Source: Scandinavium ludwigii_A (GTDB lineage Bacteria > Pseudomonadota > Gammaproteobacteria > Enterobacterales > Enterobacteriaceae). From it: 64,000 nt of DNA. The DNA lies in assembly GCA_050516505.1 (NCBI GenBank), contig CP191518.1, positions 2,976,001 through 3,040,000 of the forward strand, written 5' to 3'. Within the stretch, counting starts at the first letter, position 1; the number at the start of each line of letters is the position of its first letter. The position numbers and the translations under genes are program-made. Below are positions 54,720-62,800 of this stretch, one piece after another. The notes under the pieces are model-generated. The model saw nothing but the letters and a program-made list of their open reading frames with translations. It was not told the origin of the DNA and searched no databases.

Positions 54720-56663
54720 CTATTCTCGCGCCAACGCATCCACCGGATCGAGCCGGGCGGCATTTCGCGCGGGTAACCAGCCAAACAGCACGCCGGTCAG
54801 CGTCGAACAGATAAACGCCATCAGCAGCGCCAGCGGTGAGAAACCGATTCCCCAGTCGGGCAAAAATAGCTGCAGTGTGAAGGCGATAACCAGCGATAAA
54901 CTGACGCCCAACGCACCGCCCACCAGACACACCAGCACCGCTTCAATCAAAAACTGTTGCAGTACGTCGCTGGCTCGCGCGCCAACGGCCATGCGAATCC
55001 CGATTTCACGGGTGCGTTCCGTCACCGACACCAACATGATATTCATCACCCCGATGCCGCCGACCACCAGCGAAATAATCGCCACCAGCGTTAAGAACAA
55101 CTGTAGTGTATGTGTGGTCCGCTCAGCGGTTTTCAAGATGCTGTCCATGTTCCAGGTAAAGAAATCTTTCTTCCCATGGCGCAGATTCAGTAAACGCGTG
55201 AGCTGTTGATCCGCCAGCGTGCTGTCATACCCCTCGTTCACGCGGACTGTTATCGAGTTCAGCCACGACTGGCCGATCACCCGTCCGGCCATCGTGGTGT
55301 ACGGCAGCCAGACGCGGAGGATTTTACTGCTGCCGAACATCCCCTGCTTTTCATCCGCCACGCCAATAATGGTGGCAGGCATATTGCCTACCAGAATGAT
55401 TTCACCCACCACATTGGCTTTATTCGGGAACAGCTGGCGACGGGTATTCCCGTCAAGCACCACCACCTGTGCCCGGCCGTTCAGCTGCACGTCATTGAAG
55501 GTATTCCCTTCGCTGAAGGTCATGCCATAAACGTTAAAATATTGCGCGCCCACGCCTTCTACGCTGGCCGAAACGTCGGTATTGCCCACCCGTAAACGCA
55601 GGCTTTTTGACACCGCAGGTGTGGCAGAACTCACCCAGGATTGCTTCTGGATCGCCATCAGGTCGTCATATTTCAACGCCTGCTGATATTGCGGATCGTC
55701 GTCACCGAAATCTTTGCCGGGATAAACATCGATGGTGTTGGTCCCGATGGCGCGGATATCCGCCAGCACCATCTGCTTGGCGGCATCGCCCACCACCACA
55801 ATCGACACCACCGAGGTGATACCGATAATGATCCCAAGCATCGTTAACAGGGTGCGCATTTTGTTGGCCGCCATTGCCAGCCAGGCCATCGCCAGCGCCT
55901 CGCGAAAGCCGCTGATGAACTGCCGCCAGCCGGAAAGCTCACCGGTTGTCGCGATGTTTGACGCACCCGATAGCGCTATTTTTGCGGGTGGATCGCTGAT
56001 GATTTCACCGTCGCGAATTTCAATGATGCGCTCAGCCTGCGCCGCCACCGTCGGGTCATGGGTGACGATAATCACCGTATGCCCCTGGGATTTGAGTTGA
56101 TGCAGAATCGCCATCACCTCTTCGCCAGAATGGCTGTCGAGCGCCCCGGTCGGTTCATCGGCCAGAATCACCTGCCCGCCGTTCATCAGCGCGCGGGCGA
56201 TACTCACGCGCTGTTGCTGACCACCGGAAAGCTGCGAAGGCTGATAATCCACGCGATCGCCCAGCCCCAGACGCTGCAACAGCTGCTGCGCCCGCTCAAG
56301 GCGTCGTTTGCGTTCCGTGCCCGCATACACCGCAGGCACCTCCACGTTTTGCGCCGCCGTCAGGTGCGACAGCAAATGGTATCGCTGGAAAATAAAGCCG
56401 AAATGCTCGCGACGCAGCCGCGCCAGCGCATCGCCGTCGAGGGTTGCTACGTCGGTGCCCGCGACACGATAGGTGCCGCTGGTCGGCTTATCGAGACAAC
56501 CGAGAATGTTCATCAGCGTCGATTTACCGGAGCCGGATGCGCCGACGATCGCCACCATTTCACCCGCATGAATGCTGAGCGTAATCCCTTTCAAAACCTC
56601 AACGCTCTGGTCACCGGAAGGATAGCTGCGACGAATGTGGCTGAGTTCGAGCAGCGCCGTCAT
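54720..56663 (-). CDS. macB: MacB, ABC-type macrolide/toxin exporter
   Basis: The 647-residue protein has an N-terminal ATPase (Walker A GASGSGKST, signature LSGGQQQRV, Walker B VILADEPTGALD). One membrane helix (about residue 270), a large periplasmic domain and three C-terminal helices (FtsX fold) follow. It works with MacA and TolC as a mechanotransmission pump for macrolides, enterotoxins and haem precursors. It overlaps macA by four bases. Confidence 0.97.
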   Translation of the reverse strand: MTALLELSHIRRSYPSGDQSVEVLKGITLSIHAGEMVAIVGASGSGKSTLMNILGCLDKPTSGTYRVAGTDVATLDGDALARLRREHFGFIFQRYHLLSHLTAAQNVEVPAVYAGTERKRRLERAQQLLQRLGLGDRVDYQPSQLSGGQQQRVSIARALMNGGQVILADEPTGALDSHSGEEVMAILHQLKSQGHTVIIVTHDPTVAAQAERIIEIRDGEIISDPPAKIALSGASNIATTGELSGWRQFISGFREALAMAWLAMAANKMRTLLTMLGIIIGITSVVSIVVVGDAAKQMVLADIRAIGTNTIDVYPGKDFGDDDPQYQQALKYDDLMAIQKQSWVSSATPAVSKSLRLRVGNTDVSASVEGVGAQYFNVYGMTFSEGNTFNDVQLNGRAQVVVLDGNTRRQLFPNKANVVGEIILVGNMPATIIGVADEKQGMFGSSKILRVWLPYTTMAGRVIGQSWLNSITVRVNEGYDSTLADQQLTRLLNLRHGKKDFFTWNMDSILKTAERTTHTLQLFLTLVAIISLVVGGIGVMNIMLVSVTERTREIGIRMAVGARASDVLQQFLIEAVLVCLVGGALGVSLSLVIAFTLQLFLPDWGIGFSPLALLMAFICSTLTGVLFGWLPARNAARLDPVDALARE

Positions 56664-57775
56664 TTCGCCGCCCCAGGTTTGCCCTCACCGGTAATGACTT
56701 CATCGCCCTCTTCGAGACCTTTCACCACTTCCACATCGGTGTCGTTTCGTGAGCCGAGGGTAATTTCCCGCTCTTTGACTTCGCCGTTACGCAGCAGGCG
56801 CACGTTATACCGGTTATCGCCCGTCGCATCGCCCAGGGCAGAAAGTGGAATGCTCAGCACATTGTTCACCCCCGAAAGCTGAATATGCACCTGAGCGGTC
56901 ATTTCCAGGCGCAGCACGCCTTTCGGGTTCGGCACTTCAAAACGCGCGTAATAGAAAATGGCGTCATTGACCTTTTCCGGCGTCGGCAGAATGTCTTTCA
57001 GCGTGCCTTCGTAGCGGGTCAGCGGATCGCCCAGTACCGTAAACCAGGCTTTCTGACCCGGCTTGAGGTGAATCACGTCGGCCTCGGAGACCTGGGCTTT
57101 CACCAGCATGGTGCGGAGATCGGCCAAGGTCAGAATATTGGGTGCCTGCTGGGCAGCAATCACCGTCTGGCCTTGCAGCGTGGTAATTTGCGTCACTTCG
57201 CCTGCCATCGGCGCCAGAATACGGGTGTAATCGAGGTTGGTTTTGGCCGTGTCCAGGGTCGCCTGGTTGCGCTTGATTTGGGCATCAATGGTGCCAATCT
57301 GCGCCTCTTTTACCGCCACGTCCGTGGCGGTAGTGTCCAGATCCTGCTGCGAAATAAGCTTTGTTTTAGCCAGCTGCTGGTTACGGGCATAGGTCACCTG
57401 CGCAAGCTTGCGTTCCGCCAGCGCCTGCAAGCGCTGCGCGCGCAGCTCCATCAGCGTCGCTTCCACCTCTTTGATTTGGTTTTGCGCTTGCTCAGGGTCG
57501 ATAACCCCCAACAGCTGATCTTTCTTCACCTTGTCGCCAATCGCGACCGACAGCGTTTTCAGCTGGCCGCTGACCTGCGCACCGACGTCGACTTTACGCA
57601 CCGCGTCCAGTTTTCCGGTCGCCAGCACGCTCTGTTGCAAGTCGCCCTTGCGGACAATCAGCGTTTGATAGCTCGGCAACGGTGCGTTCAGCGTCCGCCA
57701 TAACCAGAACCCCGCCAGCAGTATCACCCCGGCGAGAACCAGGTAAATTTTTTTGCCCTTTCCCTTCAGCTTCAT
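56660..57775 (-). CDS. macA: MacA, periplasmic adaptor of MacAB-TolC
   Basis: The 371-residue membrane-fusion protein has an N-terminal anchor helix (residues 8-27), a lipoyl domain split by an alpha-helical hairpin (about 90-180) and beta-barrel domains. It links MacB to TolC and stimulates its ATPase. It is first in the macAB operon, with a four-base overlap, and is divergent from ybjX. Confidence 0.97.
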   Translation of the reverse strand: MKLKGKGKKIYLVLAGVILLAGFWLWRTLNAPLPSYQTLIVRKGDLQQSVLATGKLDAVRKVDVGAQVSGQLKTLSVAIGDKVKKDQLLGVIDPEQAQNQIKEVEATLMELRAQRLQALAERKLAQVTYARNQQLAKTKLISQQDLDTTATDVAVKEAQIGTIDAQIKRNQATLDTAKTNLDYTRILAPMAGEVTQITTLQGQTVIAAQQAPNILTLADLRTMLVKAQVSEADVIHLKPGQKAWFTVLGDPLTRYEGTLKDILPTPEKVNDAIFYYARFEVPNPKGVLRLEMTAQVHIQLSGVNNVLSIPLSALGDATGDNRYNVRLLRNGEVKEREITLGSRNDTDVEVVKGLEEGDEVITGEGKPGAAK

Positions 57776-57925
57776 AAAAATCCTACGTGTTTATCTTCTG
57801 CCGTTGATTGTATCTAAACATTTCTTGAACGGAACCCTCTCTTTTTGAGCGACGGCCAGACCGTTGCCTCTGCGTTGAGGAACGCATTGATAAATTCGCC
57901 TTTTCACTCCGGTAAGGTGTCCCGT

Positions 57926-58882
57926 ATGTCACTCAACGCAGAACTTTCTTATTCAGACCTCCCAACGTCACAGAGCGGTTGGCAGCTGTTTCGGCTATTG
58001 AGCAGCGGGCAACTGATGCCGGGTCTGGCCTGGAAAAACCCGGCCTATCGTCGCAAGTTTATGCTGCGTTCGTTGGCGACGCCATTCAGCACTGCCACGC
58101 TGTTGTCGCGCCTGGCACAACAGCCTCAATTGCTGGACATGCTGCACGTACAGCCGGGCCTGCCGTGTCGTTTACACCGTCCGTGGCTGTCGATGAACAT
58201 GCCGCGCCAGAATGCCACCGAGGCGCTGATTGCCCATTATCAGATTATGGCTCAGCACCTGCCGGTTCAGGTAATGAATGGGTGGCTCAGCCGTCGGGGT
58301 GTGACGCTCGCCACCCTCACCGGACGCGACGAACAGACGTTCAGCATCCGTCTGCTCTCAGATGCGTTTCTCGATAAAGAAGGTGAAGCCACACTGGTGT
58401 TTACCGATGCAGACAACACCGTGCTGGCAGAATTGACCTTTACGCTGTGCCCGTTCGACGGCAAGCGGACGCTGTATATTGGTGGAATGCAGGGCGCGAA
58501 ATCACACGTGCCGCACGAACTGATTCAGGCCGCCACCAAATCGTGCAACGGCCTGTTCCCGAAACGCCTGCTGGTCGAAGCGGCGAGGGTCCTCGCTCAG
58601 AAAATGGACGTGGCGATGATTCGCGCGGTGAGTAATGAAACGCATATCTACCGCAGCGTGCGCTATCGCCGGAAAAAACAGGACAAACTGCACGCGGATT
58701 ACAATCGCTTCTGGGAATCGCTTGGCGGGAATGTCGACGATAACGGCGACTATCTGCTGCCGCTGACCATGCCGCGCAAGTCGATGGAAGAGATTGCCAG
58801 CAAGAAGCGCTCCGAATACCGCCGTCGTTATGAACTGCTCGACGGCCTGCAAACGCAGACCGCCGGGGTGTGTCAGCCTTAA
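57926..58882 (+). CDS. ybjX: YbjX, VirK/YbjX family protein (DUF535)
   Basis: The 318-residue protein matches the VirK/YbjX family, whose Salmonella and Shigella members affect virulence and resistance to peptides. There is no signal peptide. RRYELLDGL near the C-terminus and RRKFMLRSL near residue 40 are typical. I start at ATG 57926 (MSLNAELSYSD); an in-frame TTG at 57845 would add 27 residues with little conservation. E. coli ybjX belongs to the PhoPQ regulon, but I saw no clear PhoP box here. Its last four bases overlap ybjD. Confidence 0.88.
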   Translation: MSLNAELSYSDLPTSQSGWQLFRLLSSGQLMPGLAWKNPAYRRKFMLRSLATPFSTATLLSRLAQQPQLLDMLHVQPGLPCRLHRPWLSMNMPRQNATEALIAHYQIMAQHLPVQVMNGWLSRRGVTLATLTGRDEQTFSIRLLSDAFLDKEGEATLVFTDADNTVLAELTFTLCPFDGKRTLYIGGMQGAKSHVPHELIQAATKSCNGLFPKRLLVEAARVLAQKMDVAMIRAVSNETHIYRSVRYRRKKQDKLHADYNRFWESLGGNVDDNGDYLLPLTMPRKSMEEIASKKRSEYRRRYELLDGLQTQTAGVCQP

Positions 58883-60537
58883 TCTGCCCGCCCGCGTGCC
58901 AGCCATAGCACGCGGGAAAACATGTTGCGCAGCAAGCTCGGAACAGCATCAACACCGCGTCGTCCGGCCTCCATCGCCACTTCTATCGCCAAATCCGGTT
59001 TTGATGACCGGTGAATTGCTTTGATGATCACCCGCCGCATGTTCATCGGCACGCCGTCCGGAATTTGCGCCACACGATGATAAACGTCGTCAAACCCCTG
59101 ACGGTACATGAAGTGTTCCATATCCAACGCCGGAAGCGTGGTGAGGTGATGTCGCTCAAGCTCCCGGTCATTATTCAGGAGACCGCGCACCGTGGCGGCG
59201 TACTTTTTCCCCGCTTCGTCGCCGTCGACTAACACGTGCCACTCAATGCCCATCCGCCGGGCAAACTTAATCAACGGTTTGAGGCCTGACTGCGCGAACT
59301 CAATCACTTTAATCCCTTCGGCATCAAAATGGTGCCCGCACTGGCGTGCCAACTCGTTGATAACCCAGGTTTCCGTTTCGCCTTCCACCAGCAGCCAACA
59401 GCGGGAAAAGAGCGATGAGGCACGGTTAAAGCGAATGTGAAACGCGATACGTCGCCCGTCTTCCGCGCTCAAGCCGTCGGGACCAAGACGCCAGGTGGCG
59501 ACGCGCGAGGAATCACGCACCAGACGGCAGACGTGCTCCACAGGCGTCATCGACAGTAGCTCACCGGAGTTAGTGGTCGTAATGCGCTGGAGCGGCAACA
59601 GGTTCAGCAGATTCCACGCCACCGACAGCATAATCGGATGCAGCCGCGTTTCCGGATCTTCCACCAGCAGCAACGGTCGGGCATCTTTATCGAGCCGCAC
59701 CGTGCCTTTGGCCTGCAATAGCGTAGAAAAAAGCCCCAGCAGGATCACGCGATGGCTACGTCCGCCCGGTTTGTCGATCATCCGGTTGATGATATCGAGG
59801 TAGCGCCAACTGCGTTGTTCATCGTGGGAGCGGCGGCGCATCAGCCGATGGCGCGAACCCGCACTGCCCTGTTCGGAAAAGTAGTGTTCCAGCAACTGCA
59901 CCATCGCCGACAGTCCTTGACGAATCTGCCCATCGGACAAGTTTTGCGGGCTGGTCACCAGTTCCCGGGAGAGGAAATCGAGCTGTCGGGCGGTAATTTC
60001 GACATCAGGTACATTGGGCACCGTACCGTTACGAATCCGCCGCATAAATCGGGCGTCACGCAGGCGTAGCACCGGCATCAGCCGCACCAGATGCCCAGCT
60101 CTGGAATCAATATCATGCAGCGGCAGCGCATGGCCTTCCCCATCGATAAAGCTGCGTAAGGTCATCACCGTGTCGTCTTCCGCCAGCTCGCCCTCGAGGC
60201 GATAGTGAATACGCTGATAGCCATCGTGCGAAGGCACCCAACACGGTTCCAGCGGGCGATAGCGGCGCACCCGATGGCGACCGGGCTCCAGCTCGCGGAA
60301 CGTCAGAATAATATGCAGATGGTGTTCGCGTCCCTGAATGTCTCCAGGCGGAAACCAGAAATCATCGCGAACGAAGTGATAGAGCGCAGAGTCAGGCGAT
60401 AACAATAAGGTCAGCGCATCCAGCAAGCTGGATTTACCCCAGGCGTTCTCACCGATTAATACGTTGTTCTGTTCCAGCATCAACGATAACCGGTTGATAC
60501 CCCGAAAGCCCACAATCTCCACTCTTTCGAGAAGCAT
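58879..60537 (-). CDS. ybjD: YbjD, OLD-family ATPase/TOPRIM nuclease-like protein
   Basis: The 552-residue protein has an N-terminal SMC/ABC-like ATPase domain (Walker A GENAWGKSSLLDAL, residues 29-42; LLLVEDPETRLHPIM as Walker B) and a C-terminal TOPRIM domain (LVEGETE near 374 and VLVDGDEAGKKYA near 425). This is the class 2 OLD arrangement. Related OLD proteins are nucleases, some in phage defence (Gabija GajA). E. coli YbjD's role is unknown. It is convergent with ybjX. Confidence 0.93.
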   Translation of the reverse strand: MLLERVEIVGFRGINRLSLMLEQNNVLIGENAWGKSSLLDALTLLLSPDSALYHFVRDDFWFPPGDIQGREHHLHIILTFRELEPGRHRVRRYRPLEPCWVPSHDGYQRIHYRLEGELAEDDTVMTLRSFIDGEGHALPLHDIDSRAGHLVRLMPVLRLRDARFMRRIRNGTVPNVPDVEITARQLDFLSRELVTSPQNLSDGQIRQGLSAMVQLLEHYFSEQGSAGSRHRLMRRRSHDEQRSWRYLDIINRMIDKPGGRSHRVILLGLFSTLLQAKGTVRLDKDARPLLLVEDPETRLHPIMLSVAWNLLNLLPLQRITTTNSGELLSMTPVEHVCRLVRDSSRVATWRLGPDGLSAEDGRRIAFHIRFNRASSLFSRCWLLVEGETETWVINELARQCGHHFDAEGIKVIEFAQSGLKPLIKFARRMGIEWHVLVDGDEAGKKYAATVRGLLNNDRELERHHLTTLPALDMEHFMYRQGFDDVYHRVAQIPDGVPMNMRRVIIKAIHRSSKPDLAIEVAMEAGRRGVDAVPSLLRNMFSRVLWLARGRAD

Positions 60538-60935
60538 ACACCCTCCGCCTGAAAACTTCCCTTTCGTTAACAGGAGTATAGCGGCAGGCGTCTGGGGGGG
60601 ATAGCCGAAACAACGTCAGGTTATGACAAAAAACGCCCGTGATATTTACCTATAGAAATTAATAACAAATCAATTAATAACGCGTTGCGCTAAATTTATT
60701 CTTACACCAGATTTGACTGGCAAAAAATAATCTATACTCATTTTACCTTAACCACGTGTAAGGAATGACCAGACATTAACTTAAATCAATAGTAGTGGCT
60801 TTATTTCACTGGTGAAGGGACGGCGTTAGTTCTTAAAATAACGGTTCTTAATTATGTCGTCTTCCCTTTGTGACGATAAATAATGTCCGGTGCAGAATTT
60901 CCTGACACCGTCACTGTTATTTCTTTGAGGTGGTT
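60538..60935. promoter_or_regulatory. ybjD / aqpZ divergent region
   Basis: This 398 bp gap is AT-rich, especially 60620-60760, and holds the promoters of both genes. GAGG directly before aqpZ is its ribosome site. No small gene, RNA or clear factor site was recognised. Confidence 0.45.
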
Positions 60936-61631
60936 ATGTTCAGAAAACTGGCTGCAGAATGTTTTGGTACATTCTGGCTTGTATTTGGTGGTTGCGGTAG
61001 CGCCGTGCTGGCGGCAGGATACCCGGAATTAGGTATTGGTTTCGCGGGCGTTGCACTGGCATTTGGTTTAACTGTACTGACAATGGCCTATGCTGTGGGT
61101 CATATTTCTGGTGGTCACTTCAACCCAGCAGTCACTTTAGGTCTGTGGGCTGGCGGTCGTTTCCCGACTAAAGATATTCTGGGCTATATCATTGCTCAGG
61201 TTATTGGCGGCATTATTGCAGCAGCAGTGCTTTATCTGGTTGCTAGCGGTAAAACCGGCTTTGACGCAGCGGCAAGTGGCTTCGCATCTAACGGTTACGG
61301 CGAACATTCACCGGATGGCTACTCCATGCTGTCTGCTATCGTGATTGAAATCGTTCTGACCTGTGGCTTCCTGATGGTGATCCACGGTGCAACCGATAAA
61401 CGTGCACCGGCTGGTTTCGCGCCAATCGCTATCGGTCTGGCACTGACCCTGATCCACCTGATCAGCATCCCGGTAACCAACACCTCTGTTAACCCGGCGC
61501 GTAGCACCGCGGTCGCTATCTTCCAGGGTGGTTGGGCACTGCAGCAGCTGTGGCTGTTCTGGGTAATGCCAATCATCGGCGGTATCCTCGGCGGCGTGCT
61601 GTACCGCACCCTGCTGGAAAAACGCGACTAA
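60936..61631 (+). CDS. aqpZ: AqpZ, aquaporin
   Basis: The 231-residue water channel has six helices and two NPA boxes, NPAVT (about residues 63-67) and NPARS (about 186-190, with the selectivity-filter Arg). ATG 60936 (MFRKLAAECFG) has GAGG five bases upstream and is the conserved start; a codon two residues upstream also exists. It ends in LLEKRD before a strong terminator. Confidence 0.98.
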   Translation: MFRKLAAECFGTFWLVFGGCGSAVLAAGYPELGIGFAGVALAFGLTVLTMAYAVGHISGGHFNPAVTLGLWAGGRFPTKDILGYIIAQVIGGIIAAAVLYLVASGKTGFDAAASGFASNGYGEHSPDGYSMLSAIVIEIVLTCGFLMVIHGATDKRAPAGFAPIAIGLALTLIHLISIPVTNTSVNPARSTAVAIFQGGWALQQLWLFWVMPIIGGILGGVLYRTLLEKRD

Positions 61632-61650
61632 TTCGCGACGGTATTCCCCG

Positions 61651-61682
61651 AAGGCCCGGCATTGCCGGGCCTTTTCTTTTTT
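61651..61682 (+). terminator. aqpZ terminator
   Basis: A 10-bp stem (AAGGCCCGGC/GCCGGGCCTT) with an ATT loop, followed by TTCTTTTTT. It lies 20 bases past the aqpZ stop. Confidence 0.94.
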
Positions 61683-61755
61683 GGCAGCTTTACTCCCTCC
61701 CGCTCTTTCGGTAGTGTCAGGTGCGCTTTTTACATACAAAAGGACCGTGCCGTTC

Positions 61756-62655
61756 ATGTTTTCGGGATTACTTATTATTCTTGTGCCGCTGGTAGCAGGT
61801 TACCTGATTCCCCTGCGCCATCGTCATGCACTGCAATGGATTAATCGTCTACTGAGCTGGATTGTTTACGTTATCCTCTTTTTCATGGGCATCAGCCTGG
61901 CGTTTCTGGATAATCTGGCCAGTAATCTTCTCGCCATATTTCATTATTCTGCCGTCAGTATTGTGGTTATTCTGCTGTGCAATATTATTGCCCTGCTATG
62001 GCTCGAACGCACGCTTCCCTGGCGCCACAACCACCAACAGGAAAAATTACCCTCACGTATTGCAATGGCAATGGAGTCATTACAGCTGTGCGGCGTGGTA
62101 TTACTGGGCTTTCTTCTGGGTCTTACCGGCTGGCCCATTTTGCATCACGCCACCGAAGCCAGCGAATATACCCTGATCTTCCTTTTATTCCTGATTGGTA
62201 TCCAGCTTCGCAATAACGGAATGACCCTCAAGCAGATTGTACTTAATCGCCGGGGAATGATGGTCGCGGTGGTCGTGGTCCTGAGTTCATTGGCAGGCGG
62301 CGTGATTAATGCCCTTATTCTCGGCCTGCCGATAAAAACCGGTCTGGCCATGGCGTCGGGCTTCGGTTGGTATTCGCTGTCGGGTATTTTGCTGACCGAA
62401 TCTTATGGCCCCGTGATTGGCAGCGCCGCCTTCTTTAATGACCTGGCGCGCGAGCTTATCGCCATTATGCTTATTCCCGGCCTGGTATTACGGCACCGTT
62501 CGACCGCCCTCGGGCTATGCGGCGCCACGTCGATGGACTTTACATTGCCGGTTTTACAACGTTCCGGCGGCCTGGAAATTGTGCCTGCGGCTATCGTCCA
62601 CGGCTTTATTTTGAGCCTGCTGGTTCCGCTGCTGATGGCGCTTTTCTCCGCGTAA
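61756..62655 (+). CDS. lysO: LysO (YbjE), lysine exporter
   Basis: The 299-residue inner-membrane protein of the DUF340 family has about eight to ten helices. E. coli LysO exports lysine and is regulated by ArgP. Conserved sequences include FGWYSLSGILL and SAAFFNDLARELIAIMLIPG. ATG 61756 (MFSGLLIILV) is the conserved start, with AAAAGGA about 11 bases upstream; a GTG three codons earlier is too close to that site. Confidence 0.95.
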   Translation: MFSGLLIILVPLVAGYLIPLRHRHALQWINRLLSWIVYVILFFMGISLAFLDNLASNLLAIFHYSAVSIVVILLCNIIALLWLERTLPWRHNHQQEKLPSRIAMAMESLQLCGVVLLGFLLGLTGWPILHHATEASEYTLIFLLFLIGIQLRNNGMTLKQIVLNRRGMMVAVVVVLSSLAGGVINALILGLPIKTGLAMASGFGWYSLSGILLTESYGPVIGSAAFFNDLARELIAIMLIPGLVLRHRSTALGLCGATSMDFTLPVLQRSGGLEIVPAAIVHGFILSLLVPLLMALFSA

Positions 62656-62690
62656 TACCCCCAAGGCGGTAGCGCTCGCTGCCGCCAAAA

Positions 62691-62704
62691 TTGCGTTAAA
62701 TCAA
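62691..62704 (+). promoter_or_regulatory. FNR-like site upstream of hcp
   Basis: TTGCG-TTAA-ATCAA matches 8 of 10 conserved positions of the FNR consensus. Its centre is about 103 bases before the hcp ATG. If transcription starts about 31 bases upstream of the ATG, as I recall for E. coli, the site is near -72.5, as reported there. Confidence 0.6.
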
Positions 62705-62763
62705 TCTCCCTGTAAGTTGCCCGACATATCCCTTTTCAGCGCTTTCTCACAGGCTTACCCTTA

Positions 62764-62786
62764 AACATGTATTTGTTATATAACTT
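62764..62786 (+). promoter_or_regulatory. NsrR-like operator upstream of hcp
   Basis: An 11-1-11 arrangement: AACATGTATTT (9 of 11 matches to the NsrR half site AAGATGCATTT), G, then TTATATAACTT (6 of 11 on the other strand). It lies just before the expected hcp transcription start. NsrR represses hcp in E. coli and responds to nitric oxide. Confidence 0.55.
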
Positions 62787-62800
62787 ATAAAGGTGTGATT

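Noticed and set aside
57776..57925. A PhoP box upstream of ybjX
   Set aside because: I looked for two TGTTTA-like repeats five bases apart. Only a single TGTTTA was found, on each strand, without a partner.
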